NCBI RefSeq assembly: GCF_019969845.1
Contig: NZ_JAHXYR010000009.1
Coordinates: 124,001-188,000 of the forward strand
DNA from: Sphingobacterium sp. GVS05A
GTDB lineage: Bacteria > Bacteroidota > Bacteroidia > Sphingobacteriales > Sphingobacteriaceae
Length of the DNA: 64,000 nt
Direction: 5' to 3'
The notes beneath the pieces were generated by a model. It was not told where the DNA came from. It saw nothing but the letters and a program-made list of their open reading frames with translations, and did not search any database. Made by a program: the position numbers and the translations under genes. How positions within the stretch are numbered: position 1 is the stretch's first letter; each line of letters begins with the position of its first letter. Of the stretch, positions 43,245 through 53,318 are shown in pieces.

Positions 43245-44746
43245 TGTCAACAATAAAGAAATTTCTCAGCGATACCGTTATCTATGGTGTGACTACTATC
43301 GTTTCAAGAATGATAGGATTCCTGATGACACCGCTCTATCTCCGTAAATTCAAGGATGCAGCGATCTATGGAATTTATTCTAATTTTTATGCGTGGATGT
43401 CCATGCTGAATGCTATTCTAGCATTTGGAATGGAGACAACTTATTTCCGCTATTTGCAGAAAGTTGAACCACAGGATAAGAATAAAGTTTACAACAATAG
43501 TTTCTTTATTACTTTAATTACCTCCGGATTATTATTGTTGTCCGTATTTGTTTTCACAAGACCTATTGCTTCGTGGTTTGCGGACGGTGGGGATGTGTCT
43601 CTTTATGAGCAATATATCAAATACTTTGCATTTATTCTCGTTGCGGATGCGCTTGCTGTCATACCATTTACAAAATTGCGTGCCGAAGGGAGACCTTATA
43701 AGTATAGCGCGCTGAAATTTGTCAATATTGGTATTACCGTGATTTCAAATTTGTTCTTTATTTTGTTCTTGCCGGATTGGGTACATAAGTACACCTTTTG
43801 GGCCGATTTTGCTGGAACATGGTTCAAAGAAGGTTGGATCGGTTATGTTTTTATTTCCAATCTTCTCGCAAGTATCGTAACATTAATTCTATTACTGCCT
43901 GAATTGTTAACTTTCCGATTTAGCCTAGATAAAAGATTAATGAATGAAATGTTAAAGTATAGCTTCCCCATTTTAGTCGCTAATATTTCATTTATTATTA
44001 ATGAGAATCTAGACAAAATGTTCTTTCTGAAATTGGTGCCTGGGGAGGCGGGGAAAGATGATTTAGGTATATATGGTGCAGTTGCTAAATTGGCCGTATT
44101 TTTAAGCTTATTTGTTACAGCTTTTAGATTAGGGGCGGAACCTTTCTTCTTTTCATATTCAAAAAACCAGAACGCATCGAAAACCTACGCACTAATCATG
44201 GAGTATTTTGTTATCCTTATGGTTATCGCAATGGTCGGATTGACAGTCAATCTGGATTGGCTGAAATATTTTATCAAGGGTAATGAAAAAGAGATCGCAA
44301 CATACTGGACTGGGCTTAAAATTGTCCCCATTCTTTTATTTAATTATGTGCTGCTAGGAATATATATGAATTTATCGATTTGGTATAAGTTGACAGATCA
44401 TACACGTTACGCTATTTATATTTCGGGCATAGGAGCGCTAATTACAATTATGCTCAATGTTTGGCTTATCCCAACTTATTCCTATGTTGGTGCTGTTTTA
44501 TCAACAACAGTTGTATATCTAGTCATGATCGCCTTTTCACTTTACTGGGGCCAGAAGTATTATCCCATACCTTATAAGATGATCAAGATCTCGGTCTATC
44601 TTGGTGTAGGGCTGTTGATTTCCTGGTTGAGCTTTCAAGTTTTTCATAGTAATATCTGGCTCGGAAACGCCATGTTATTGCTGCTGCTGGGGATTACTTT
44701 TTTCCTTGAAAAGAATGGGCTGATGAAATTAATTCGAAGAAAATAG
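43244..44746 (+). CDS. Polysaccharide flippase-like membrane protein (MATE/MOP superfamily)
   Basis: The 500-residue protein has 12-14 membrane segments and begins with the typical KKFLSDTVIYGVTTIVSRMI (oligosaccharide flippase style), with LYLRKFKDAAIYGIYSN. It probably moves lipid-linked glycans across the inner membrane; no glycosyltransferase cluster surrounds it. GTG start, overlapping acyP's stop. Confidence 0.82.
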   Translation: MSTIKKFLSDTVIYGVTTIVSRMIGFLMTPLYLRKFKDAAIYGIYSNFYAWMSMLNAILAFGMETTYFRYLQKVEPQDKNKVYNNSFFITLITSGLLLLSVFVFTRPIASWFADGGDVSLYEQYIKYFAFILVADALAVIPFTKLRAEGRPYKYSALKFVNIGITVISNLFFILFLPDWVHKYTFWADFAGTWFKEGWIGYVFISNLLASIVTLILLLPELLTFRFSLDKRLMNEMLKYSFPILVANISFIINENLDKMFFLKLVPGEAGKDDLGIYGAVAKLAVFLSLFVTAFRLGAEPFFFSYSKNQNASKTYALIMEYFVILMVIAMVGLTVNLDWLKYFIKGNEKEIATYWTGLKIVPILLFNYVLLGIYMNLSIWYKLTDHTRYAIYISGIGALITIMLNVWLIPTYSYVGAVLSTTVVYLVMIAFSLYWGQKYYPIPYKMIKISVYLGVGLLISWLSFQVFHSNIWLGNAMLLLLLGITFFLEKNGLMKLIRRK

Positions 44747-44766
44747 CGGGTTTGTTCAAGACATAG

Positions 44767-44798
44767 AAAAGGCGACAATCAATTGATTGTCGCCTTTT
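44767..44798. terminator. Bidirectional terminator
   Basis: A 32-bp perfect palindrome (AAAAGGCGACAATCAA with its complement) between the flippase and the convergent dus gene, ending in T on both strands. Confidence 0.9.
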
Positions 44799-44815
44799 TC
44801 AATTATTGGAAAATC

Positions 44816-45811
44816 TTAAAATAATTCAGTTTCGAAGGTATGTTCAATATCATGGAGTACATCCAAAATTTCATCTTGCGTTTGTAAGCTGACAAGTTTC
44901 ATTCTGGATTCTTTAAAATTCGGAATTCCTTTGAAATAATTTGCGTAATGTCTCCGCATTTCAAAGATCCCTAATTTATCACCTTTCCATTCAATGGATT
45001 TGTTTAAGTGTGTTTTACATACCTCGACACGTTCGGCAATTGTAGGTCCCTCCAGGCGTTCGCCTGTATGGAAGAAATGTTTGATTTCTCTAAAGATCCA
45101 TGGGTAACCAATTGCAGCGCGACCGATCATAATACCATCAACCTCATATTCTTGTCTCCAGGCAGCGGCTTTCTCCACCGAATCCACATCACCGTTCCCA
45201 AAAATTGGAATCTGAATGCGTGGATTGCGTTTGATATCACGGATCATAGACCAGTCTGCCTGACCTTTGTACAATTGTGCACGGGTACGGCCATGTATTG
45301 CTAATGCTTTGATGCCGACATCTTGCAATCGCTCTGCTACTTCGTATACATTTTTGGTATTGTCATCCCAGCCAAGACGAGTTTTTACTGTCACCGGTAG
45401 ATGAGTTGCTTCAACAACAGCTTTGGTCATTGCAACCATTTTATCAATGTCTTGCAATAAGGAAGAGCCAGCTCCCTTACAGACCACTTTCTTAACAGGG
45501 CAGCCGTAATTGATGTCGATTAGATTTGGATTTGCTTTTGTGCAGATTTCAGCTGATTGACGCATACTTTCAATATCTCCACCGAATATCTGGATACCGA
45601 TAGGCCGTTCATATTCAAAAATATCAAGTTTTTGAACAGATTTAGCCGCATCACGAATCAGTCCTTCTGAGGAAATGAATTCAGTATACATTAAATCAAC
45701 ACCATTTTGTTTGCAAACATACCGAAATGGGGGATCGCTGACATCCTCCATCGGAGCAAGTAACAATGGGAATTTTCCCAACTCAATATTTTCACCAATC
45801 TTGACCGACAT
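44816..45811 (-). CDS. dusB: tRNA-dihydrouridine synthase (DusB-type)
   Basis: The 331-residue FMN protein has the Dus core: LLAPMEDVSDPPFRYVC, the catalytic Cys in NYGCPVKKVVCKGAGSSLL, TVKTRLGWDD, and HGRTRAQLYKGQADWS. It reduces uridine in tRNA. The ATG at 45811 is preferred over a TTG two codons upstream; a TACCTTTG -7 element lies 17 nt before it. Confidence 0.92.
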   Translation of the reverse strand: MSVKIGENIELGKFPLLLAPMEDVSDPPFRYVCKQNGVDLMYTEFISSEGLIRDAAKSVQKLDIFEYERPIGIQIFGGDIESMRQSAEICTKANPNLIDINYGCPVKKVVCKGAGSSLLQDIDKMVAMTKAVVEATHLPVTVKTRLGWDDNTKNVYEVAERLQDVGIKALAIHGRTRAQLYKGQADWSMIRDIKRNPRIQIPIFGNGDVDSVEKAAAWRQEYEVDGIMIGRAAIGYPWIFREIKHFFHTGERLEGPTIAERVEVCKTHLNKSIEWKGDKLGIFEMRRHYANYFKGIPNFKESRMKLVSLQTQDEILDVLHDIEHTFETELF

Positions 45812-45828
45812 CTTCAATTTTTTTTTTA

Positions 45829-45836
45829 CAAAGGTA
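45829..45836 (-). promoter_or_regulatory. -7 promoter element (TACCTTTG) of dusB
   Basis: Minus-strand TAnnTTTG match, 17 nt before the ATG at 45811. Confidence 0.45.
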
Positions 45837-45878
45837 CAAAATTTGGTATTAGTATAAAGTTAGCTAACTGTCATGAGT

Positions 45879-48320
45879 TTAGAGTCGACTTTTTATGTCT
45901 TCAGAACCCGTAGCGCGTTGTGCTGTTGCATTCTGAGAACCACCGAAACGGTAGTTGAAAGATAAGATGGCGGTTCTACTGTCGGGGTTAGATCTACCGA
46001 TGAGCCTGATGGTCGGCGAGATCGTTTCATATCGTCGATTGTTGGTTCTGAAAATGTCGTTAACCACTAATTTCAGTGTGGCTTTTTTATTGAGGAAGTT
46101 TTTTTGGATGCCGGAATATACCTGTCCGTAGCTTTTGATATGACTGATCCCTACCGTCAAGCCAGATACATAGTTGCCCCCCAATTCGATAGACCAATCC
46201 TTAGGCAATTTGAACGAATTTTGGCTATTTAGACTTAATGTATTGCCCTTGCGGACAATTAGCCCATCTTCTTGTGGCAATTCATATTCGTTCCGATAAT
46301 AGTTCGCAAAATGGGTTGCCGACCACCAGCTGGTAAATTGGGTCGGGGCAATAAAGGAGATCCCATAATTTTTAAAAGAACCTATGTTTTCGGGTCTTTC
46401 AAAAGTAATATAGGGATTAAGTGGATCTCTTCCTAATATCTCGTTGACAACATTTGACCGCTGTGCATAATTCAGCGTTAAGACGTATTTGCTTGCGTAA
46501 GTATAGCCTAGTTCAAAGGAGTGTTCGTATGCTGGGTTTAAGTTCGAATTTCCCTCAGCATAGGAAAAAGGATCTGTGTATACCCTGAATGGATTTAAAT
46601 CCCAAAACGAAGGCCGTTGTACGCGATAGCTGTAGCTGGTCTGTACTTTATGATTGTCATTGGCTATATAAGTGAAAAACGCTGCTGGGAATAGTTTGAA
46701 ATAGGATCTTTCAAATTGGTCGTTCAATGTAATTTGATGACTACGTGTACGGGTGTGTTCCCCGCGAACGCCTATTTGCGTTGAAAACTTATGCCAGCTT
46801 TTTGATAGATTTAGATAACCCGCATGAATAGTCTCTTTGTAGATAAAGTGATTACTTGTACCCAGATCCGGAACATATTGATCATTTTGTAATGTATCAT
46901 AATGTAGATCGTTTTCAGTGCGTACGTAACTGCTCTTCCAGCCGGCTTCCAGTTTATATTCCTTTGGAAGTGGAAGTGTATAATCTAGCTTGGCGACATA
47001 TACCTTATTGTCTGAAGGGATATCACCTATTCTGGAGGAACTTGCAGGCGGTGTTGAAGCTCCGACATTGTTGTATGCTGTATTCAGCTGCTGATCCATT
47101 TTTGAATAGTGGTCAACAAGGTCGAGATCTATTTTTAATTCATGACCTTTATCATTGAGCTTTAAATTATAATTGACATTGTACAGCATATCTCGCCAAC
47201 GCTCTTTGCCCGCCGTGATGGTCGTGGATGACCATACTAGATTATCGGTATTAAAGTTTCGGAAATTATTCGTGGTGGGCTCGTACTTTGGATATTTCCC
47301 GAATCCTCCATTAATTAAGAAACCTATCGTCTGTTTGGGATTTATGCTGTAGTCCATGCCTACTCTAAAATTATTAGATCGGAGTTTGGGCTGAATGGTG
47401 TTCTCCTGCTGTGAATACGATTCGGGGACTGATCCCTGATCAGTGTAAAAATAACGCGTAAGTGAGTTGTAATATTTCAGATTTTGGAAATACTGATTAT
47501 AAATCCCGAATACGTTGATTTTTTCTGTACGATAATTAAGGTTTAGACTCCCGCCAAGATGTGCTCCTCTACCGGCACCGGCATTAGCCGATACGGAACC
47601 ATTAAACCCTTGTTTGAGTCCTTTCTTTAATACAATGTTGATGATACCTGCGGATCCAGCAGCATCCTGTTTTGCATTTGGATTGGACATGACCTCGATT
47701 TTATTGATGTCCATTGAAGAGGTACTCCGTAGGAGATTGGCCAATTGATCGGCAGACAGGTATGTAATTTTCCCATTGATCATGACCGTCGCTCCAGATT
47801 TACCTTTAATACTTAGCGAACCACTTTCGTCGACAGCGACACCTGGAATCTTGCTGAGTAATTCCAGTCCGTTGTTGCCGTCTGCGAGCATTGAGTTTTC
47901 AATATTGAAGACCAACTTGTCCTGTTGCTGTTCGATAAATTGTTTTTTTCTTTCGACGATGACCTCAGCGAGATAGGCATTGTTTTGCAATAATAGGATC
48001 TTGCCAAGATCATACTCGTCAAAATGTTCGTCCAGCCTGAAATGGGGACTGAAAGTATCCTGATGAGTAAGGCTTTTGACTTTAATAAAATAGCTACCCG
48101 CTTTTGTATTGGTAAACCTGAAATTTCCGGTACTATCTGAGTGTGCTGTATTAACCAGTGTACCATCATTGACGTGATAAAGCGAAATACTTACATAAGG
48201 AATGGCCTGTTTATCTTCGCCCACAGTCTGTCCCTTGATATGATTTGCTTTTTGAGCTTGGCTTGTAAATAGGGTACAGATCCAAAGGAGACTTAAGAGA
48301 TAACGGAGGATATTAGGCAT
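45879..48320 (-). CDS. Outer membrane beta-barrel protein (OMP_b-brl_3 / TonB receptor-like) in the Xus-like cluster
   Basis: The 813-residue protein has a signal peptide (cut near SQAQ), a carboxypeptidase-regulatory-like domain (about 25-115, EDKQAIPYVSISLYHVNDGT), a plug-like region (LELLSKIPGVAVDESGSLSI, then NKIEVMSNPNAKQDAAGSAG) and a large barrel. This is the family-3 outer-membrane barrel common in Bacteroidota, related to TonB receptors. It is the last gene of the co-directional block, 10 nt after the PepSY gene, so it is probably co-transcribed with the iron-siderophore genes. Confidence 0.85.
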   Translation of the reverse strand: MPNILRYLLSLLWICTLFTSQAQKANHIKGQTVGEDKQAIPYVSISLYHVNDGTLVNTAHSDSTGNFRFTNTKAGSYFIKVKSLTHQDTFSPHFRLDEHFDEYDLGKILLLQNNAYLAEVIVERKKQFIEQQQDKLVFNIENSMLADGNNGLELLSKIPGVAVDESGSLSIKGKSGATVMINGKITYLSADQLANLLRSTSSMDINKIEVMSNPNAKQDAAGSAGIINIVLKKGLKQGFNGSVSANAGAGRGAHLGGSLNLNYRTEKINVFGIYNQYFQNLKYYNSLTRYFYTDQGSVPESYSQQENTIQPKLRSNNFRVGMDYSINPKQTIGFLINGGFGKYPKYEPTTNNFRNFNTDNLVWSSTTITAGKERWRDMLYNVNYNLKLNDKGHELKIDLDLVDHYSKMDQQLNTAYNNVGASTPPASSSRIGDIPSDNKVYVAKLDYTLPLPKEYKLEAGWKSSYVRTENDLHYDTLQNDQYVPDLGTSNHFIYKETIHAGYLNLSKSWHKFSTQIGVRGEHTRTRSHQITLNDQFERSYFKLFPAAFFTYIANDNHKVQTSYSYRVQRPSFWDLNPFRVYTDPFSYAEGNSNLNPAYEHSFELGYTYASKYVLTLNYAQRSNVVNEILGRDPLNPYITFERPENIGSFKNYGISFIAPTQFTSWWSATHFANYYRNEYELPQEDGLIVRKGNTLSLNSQNSFKLPKDWSIELGGNYVSGLTVGISHIKSYGQVYSGIQKNFLNKKATLKLVVNDIFRTNNRRYETISPTIRLIGRSNPDSRTAILSFNYRFGGSQNATAQRATGSEDIKSRL

Positions 48321-48330
48321 GATTATATAA

Positions 48331-49464
48331 TTAAGTTGTTGCTAATTGTGGACGTCTTGTTTTTTTTGTTGACTTTTTTTTCTTTCCCCACCAGATGTAG
48401 AATCCTGTTATAGGTAGAGTCGTGCAGATAAGCGATGCGATGAAGTAAATTATTTTGGTGGTCATTCCACCGATAAAACCGGTATGCAGGGCGTAATTGG
48501 AACGCATGAGCCATTCCGTGGTATTGGCTTCATCGATTGGGCCTTGCTTGCGGCCGGTGAGTTCCAGTGTATTGCGATCAAAATTAAGGTCTCTCCAGCT
48601 TCCGTTGGTCATGTCCGTACAGGCATACACCGCTTTATCTTCTTTTTCGGGATAGTGGACAATAACAGCTTCTTTGTTGAATTTTGCATATTCATGACGC
48701 ACTTTATACCAGATTTGATCGGCGACCACCAACGCATCATTTAACGGCTGATCCGGAAGCTCAGGTTTATTATTCTTTTCCGTTTTTGGTTTGTTGGGAT
48801 AGCCTCCCGTCATCCAAACCACAGAACTGCGGACCCAGGGAAAACTCATGATGAGCCCTGTAAAACACATGACGAATGCGATCGTTAGCGCATAGAAACC
48901 CAATACGTTGTGGAGGTCATAATTGACACGTTTAAATTTAGCTTTCCATTTAATGGTAAAACTCTGTTCTCTTGATCTACGGTTCCACTTCTTTGGCCAC
49001 CATAATACTAGGCCTGTGATCAGCAGTATGAAAAAGATAAAGGTGCTCCAGCCAACGACCTGCCTGCCTATTTTTGTGGGCATCCAAAGATGACGATGCC
49101 CTTCATCCATGAAATGGAAAAAATCCTCATGGTTGACAATCGCCAGCACTTCGGCTGTATAAGGGTTTACATAGACAAGACTGTCAGAGTGATCTAGACT
49201 TACTTTGACTGATTTGTCGAGACCATAATACCATGAGCTCGCAATTTCATAATCGGGAAGCATCGCTTTAACAGATTTATAGATCGCAGATGGGGGAAGC
49301 TGTTCTTCTGATTTTTGAGCTGTGACCTGAATATAGTTTGTGGTTAATTCTTTGATATCATGTTCAAAGACAAGTACGCAGCCTGTAATTCCTAAGATGA
49401 TAACAGGAATACCCGCAGCGATTCCTAACCAAAGGTGTAGCCAGGCATTAATTTTACTGAGCAT
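48331..49464 (-). CDS. PepSY-domain inner-membrane protein (XusC-like)
   Basis: The 377-residue protein has the PepSY-TM layout: N-terminal membrane helix (LHLWLGIAAGIPVIILGITG), a periplasmic PepSY part, two central helices and a C-terminal pair, with His residues on the helices (HLWLG, HNVLG, HTGFIGG) as in heme-linked siderophore-iron reductases. In the Bacteroides thetaiotaomicron Xus system XusC is such a protein, next to the lipoprotein XusB and receptor XusA; the same order is found here. The ATG at 49464 is preferred to one 12 codons upstream. Confidence 0.82.
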   Translation of the reverse strand: MLSKINAWLHLWLGIAAGIPVIILGITGCVLVFEHDIKELTTNYIQVTAQKSEEQLPPSAIYKSVKAMLPDYEIASSWYYGLDKSVKVSLDHSDSLVYVNPYTAEVLAIVNHEDFFHFMDEGHRHLWMPTKIGRQVVGWSTFIFFILLITGLVLWWPKKWNRRSREQSFTIKWKAKFKRVNYDLHNVLGFYALTIAFVMCFTGLIMSFPWVRSSVVWMTGGYPNKPKTEKNNKPELPDQPLNDALVVADQIWYKVRHEYAKFNKEAVIVHYPEKEDKAVYACTDMTNGSWRDLNFDRNTLELTGRKQGPIDEANTTEWLMRSNYALHTGFIGGMTTKIIYFIASLICTTLPITGFYIWWGKKKKSTKKTRRPQLATT

Positions 49465-49531
49465 AATGGGAAACGTTTTTTTATAATCCGATCTGCACAT
49501 GTTGGTCGGCAGATCGGATCATTGCGGATGA

Positions 49532-50788
49532 TTAATAACTGATTTTGCTCATTGATGATACTTGGGATATTCCAGTAAATTTCAACCCTCTTTTTGCTGT
49601 AGCGTTGTTGATATCAATGATATAGGTGTAATATTGTTTGTCGTCTTTATCCTGACAGGTATAGTAAGCCTTAGCGCCACCTTTGTCAACATATACGACA
49701 TCTTTATAACCTTGTTGTTCATGTGAAGGAATCTCTATGATTTCTGTCATTTTTTTGGTCTGTATATCTACGATATATAATTTGACAAGACCACCGCCTA
49801 CACCTTCGGACTGTTCACCCTTGTTGTAGATCGTCATTAAAAATTTGTTGTCTTTGAGATAACTACCTCTTGCTATTTTACCCTTTCCAAGAGATTCGAT
49901 ATCGAAATAATAATCTTTATCAAATTCATCCGTTCCTTTTTTGATTCTCAGGAATCCAGATTTATTTTTTGTAGCCAATGATGCTTCATTTGCCGAGAAC
50001 CATACATATGCATCACCTTTATCGTCTACTGCTAAACCTTGTTGAGCAAACCAGTTTCCGATATGGGAACCTCTTCCATCACGGATTGTTTTTTCAAATT
50101 TAAGTTCAGGATAAGAGAAGATACCGATATAGGTCGTGTCGGTCGTCGTAAAATTTCCACCCCAGTTATTTGAACCATCTCCAGATTGGAAAGGAATATA
50201 GACCTTATTACCTACTTGGAATACACCTGTCCAGATCGCCATGCGTTTGCCGCCCAATACTTTGGAAAGATCGACCGTGTTTTTGTTGGCGATGGAGAAA
50301 TTTTGAGCATCATAGTTTCTTAGCGTCGCAACTGGGTTTACGATACTTCGGTTGGTTGTCCCTAAAATCACATTTTTATCACCGAAATTACCATAGATAC
50401 CTGCGGTTTCGGCATTTACCTGGTCATCTTTAAGTCTTTGCAGATCGCCTTTGGCATCAATAGCATAAGGAGTTATCGGGCCTTGGCCACCGTATGTCAG
50501 ACCAAAAACATGGTTGTTTTGATTGATAAAAGAGAATTCTGTTGCTGGCATACCGTTACCTACAATACTTAAATTACCTTGGCTAACATCATCCGTAGTA
50601 ACAATATAAGTACCTGATGAACCTGACTCCGAACTCCCTTGACCAGTTACGATAAAGACAAATTTTTCTTTCTTTTTCGAGTTTCCTGAATCTTCTCCTC
50701 CTTCAACAGGCTTGTCCTTTGAACAAGCGGTAATTGTTAATACGCCACAGGCTACTGTAAGCAATCTTAAGTAATTTGACTTTTTCAT
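49532..50788 (-). CDS. DUF4374 lipoprotein (XusB-like siderophore-binding protein)
   Basis: The 418-residue protein has a lipoprotein signal (LTITACSKDK, Cys22) and the DUF4374 beta-propeller with segments such as SSGTYIVTTDDVSQGNLSIV and GNGMPATEFSFINQNNHVFG. In Bacteroides XusB, a DUF4374 surface lipoprotein, binds ferric enterobactin and works with TonB receptor XusA. Here it lies 25 nt after the receptor gene and before the PepSY gene. It may bind a ferric siderophore; the ligand is unknown. Confidence 0.82.
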   Translation of the reverse strand: MKKSNYLRLLTVACGVLTITACSKDKPVEGGEDSGNSKKKEKFVFIVTGQGSSESGSSGTYIVTTDDVSQGNLSIVGNGMPATEFSFINQNNHVFGLTYGGQGPITPYAIDAKGDLQRLKDDQVNAETAGIYGNFGDKNVILGTTNRSIVNPVATLRNYDAQNFSIANKNTVDLSKVLGGKRMAIWTGVFQVGNKVYIPFQSGDGSNNWGGNFTTTDTTYIGIFSYPELKFEKTIRDGRGSHIGNWFAQQGLAVDDKGDAYVWFSANEASLATKNKSGFLRIKKGTDEFDKDYYFDIESLGKGKIARGSYLKDNKFLMTIYNKGEQSEGVGGGLVKLYIVDIQTKKMTEIIEIPSHEQQGYKDVVYVDKGGAKAYYTCQDKDDKQYYTYIIDINNATAKRGLKFTGISQVSSMSKISY

Positions 50789-50813
50789 TTTGAGTTATTT
50801 AATAAATTGTGTG

Positions 50814-53204
50814 TTATTTTTTGCGTATAAAGTATCTGAATTTGACATTGAAAGACCGACTAGGTTTCTGCATTTCGAAATTGTCGTATCGTGTTGCGTC
50901 GGTTAGGTTATTACATTCCAGCGCAACATTGTATTTTCCTGAAGCCATCGCATAGACAATGTTGACATCATGGGATAGTTGTTTGGGAATAATGAAACGC
51001 TGTGCTGGTGTGCCTAAACTTGGAAAGTCCAAAAAGAAAGCATGGATATATTGGAGGTTGTAACCGATCGTCAATGTATTATGTTTACCTCCGAAGTGGT
51101 GCAAATAATAGGCAGCATCTGCATTACCATATAAATAGGGGATATTAGGCATGCGATCCTTGTAAACACTGCTTTCTACGAGTTGACCGGGCTCATATTT
51201 CGTATTATTAATTATATTTTGGTAGGTTAGATTACCACCGATTGAAAACTGATTTTTATAGAAATATTTTAGATTAAGATCTACTCCATTATTGAGTACA
51301 CTCCTTAAATTGAGGTATTTACTCTCTCTTTTGTTGTTTGAGCTTAATGGGCTGATGTAGAGTCTTATAAAATCAGTTGCATTTCTATAGGTATAGTTAG
51401 CATCTATGATGATATGGTTATTCTCATTCCATTTTTTTGCGTAGGAGAGGCCGACATTGATGTTATGGCTATTCTCTGGTTTAAGTGTTGGATTTGCGCT
51501 CAAATCTTGTGCATCGCCAAATAATTCGTTGTTTTCAGGTAATCTGGAGGCTTTCTCATAGGAAGCTTTCAATTGTAGGGTTGGATTGACAAAGTAGGAA
51601 GCCGCAAAGCCATAGCCTAATTTATTGACCGTCGTTTCTACATTTTTGTAGATTTCATTTTTCTTGACTTCTTCAAAGTATTTACCTTTTTGATTGTAAT
51701 TTTTTACAAATACATTTAAATCCCATTGATCGGCTATGTTGGTACGATAACCTAATGCAGTAATATTTTTTGTGGTTTTTCGTGGCAACTTGTTGATTTC
51801 GAGATCTGGGTAATATTTATCTTTTCCTTTGCGGTCAAACGTTGTCAATAAGTGATTGACCATAAAATGGTGTTTTTCATTGATCGCATAGGAGAGGTTG
51901 GCAATGAAGTTGCCATTGTTATTGTTGAAACGATAATCGCGTAGTTCGTTTTCACCTCCGGGAGCATTGGGGTTATTTTTATCTTTGGGTTCACTTTCTC
52001 CGGACCAGGTAAATCTTCTATTCACTGTATCCAGACTGCGTTCTTTACCGAGGTTGTATCGGCCAAATATGTTGACATCTAGTCCCTTTACAAATAGATC
52101 TTTTTTGATATATTTTACACTGGGTTGAATGATATTTCCCAAAGCTTCCCGGCCTCCATAAACATCGTCCATGTGGTTTCCGGTCTGGATTTCTTTTTTG
52201 TTTTCACCCAGTGTTATTCCAAAAAGTAGCTGATCTGCATATTTCTTGTTGGAGACTCCGATATTATAAACCATGGTTTCATTTCGGTAGGTGTCGTGGA
52301 AACGCCTTCTTCTTCCATTGGTATATTTTCCGGTTTCAAAATCAGCCGCCCGCACATTCACCCAGTAATTGTTGTCCGAATAGTTTTGGAAGGCCGACAA
52401 GGTCATCGTTAACCCGTTATTCGAGATGTATCCTGCATTTACCGCAGTTTTATGTGTGTTGAAGGAACCAAAAGAATAAGAAGCATCAAGGTACTTACCA
52501 GGGTCATTTTTGGTGACAATATTCACAGCACCACCTAAGGCATCGCCACCCAGCCATACCGGAACAACGCCTTTGTACACTTCCACACGCTCGGCAAAAT
52601 TGATCGGGATATTATTCAATTGAAATGATGAACCAAAATTGTCCATCGGAATACCATCCAGAAATAATTTCACCTGATTGCCGGAAAATCCATTAATACT
52701 AAAAGACATATTTGATCCAACACCGCCAGACTCTCTCAAGCGTACGCCCGAAACTCTATTAAGTGCCTGACCGATGTCTAAAGTCGTATTGTACAGTTTT
52801 TTTGCATCTATTGCAGAGACGTTGTAAGGTTGTCGTGTTACTTCACTTGTAGTGGATCTACCTATAACTTCAACTTCCGCCATGATTTTTTGATCTGGGG
52901 TCATTTGTATTCCGGATAGATCAATAACATTTTTACTACAGGCTACTGACCGATTTATAGTCTGATATCCGACCGCGGAAATTGTAACCTGATGATTTCC
53001 GAAAGAGATTCCACTTATTTTGAAAAAACCATTTTTGTCAGCTTTGGCTCCTTTATTTGTACCTGATAGAACAATTGTTGCCCCATGAATAGGTTCGTTT
53101 GATGTATTGGTAACATTACCTTTGACTTCGGCTAGTTGTTGGGAATGTGAAGGAAATGATATGATTAGGAAAAAGAATAACCATACTACTTTAAATTTTG
53201 ACAT
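50814..53204 (-). CDS. TonB-dependent receptor (XusA-like)
   Basis: The 796-residue protein has a signal peptide (cut near SHSQ), a carboxypeptidase-regulatory-like domain (about 26-115), a plug with LYNTTLDIGQALNRVSGVRL, FSINGFSGNQVKLFLDGIPM and AERVEVYKGVVPVWLGGDAL, and a C-terminal barrel ending in a typical terminal Phe-containing strand (FNVKFRYFIRKK). There is no N-terminal STN signalling domain. It is followed by a DUF4374 lipoprotein and a PepSY protein as in XusABC, so siderophore-iron is the expected substrate. Confidence 0.88.
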   Translation of the reverse strand: MSKFKVVWLFFFLIISFPSHSQQLAEVKGNVTNTSNEPIHGATIVLSGTNKGAKADKNGFFKISGISFGNHQVTISAVGYQTINRSVACSKNVIDLSGIQMTPDQKIMAEVEVIGRSTTSEVTRQPYNVSAIDAKKLYNTTLDIGQALNRVSGVRLRESGGVGSNMSFSINGFSGNQVKLFLDGIPMDNFGSSFQLNNIPINFAERVEVYKGVVPVWLGGDALGGAVNIVTKNDPGKYLDASYSFGSFNTHKTAVNAGYISNNGLTMTLSAFQNYSDNNYWVNVRAADFETGKYTNGRRRRFHDTYRNETMVYNIGVSNKKYADQLLFGITLGENKKEIQTGNHMDDVYGGREALGNIIQPSVKYIKKDLFVKGLDVNIFGRYNLGKERSLDTVNRRFTWSGESEPKDKNNPNAPGGENELRDYRFNNNNGNFIANLSYAINEKHHFMVNHLLTTFDRKGKDKYYPDLEINKLPRKTTKNITALGYRTNIADQWDLNVFVKNYNQKGKYFEEVKKNEIYKNVETTVNKLGYGFAASYFVNPTLQLKASYEKASRLPENNELFGDAQDLSANPTLKPENSHNINVGLSYAKKWNENNHIIIDANYTYRNATDFIRLYISPLSSNNKRESKYLNLRSVLNNGVDLNLKYFYKNQFSIGGNLTYQNIINNTKYEPGQLVESSVYKDRMPNIPYLYGNADAAYYLHHFGGKHNTLTIGYNLQYIHAFFLDFPSLGTPAQRFIIPKQLSHDVNIVYAMASGKYNVALECNNLTDATRYDNFEMQKPSRSFNVKFRYFIRKK

Positions 53205-53318
53205 TACTTTATTTAGATTAATTACACATAGAGAAGTTGCGTAACTCTAAATCTACCGAAGGTCAAATAAGTAAATAAAAATTATTATTTTTTAATAAAC
53301 TGAATATCAGTTAGAAAT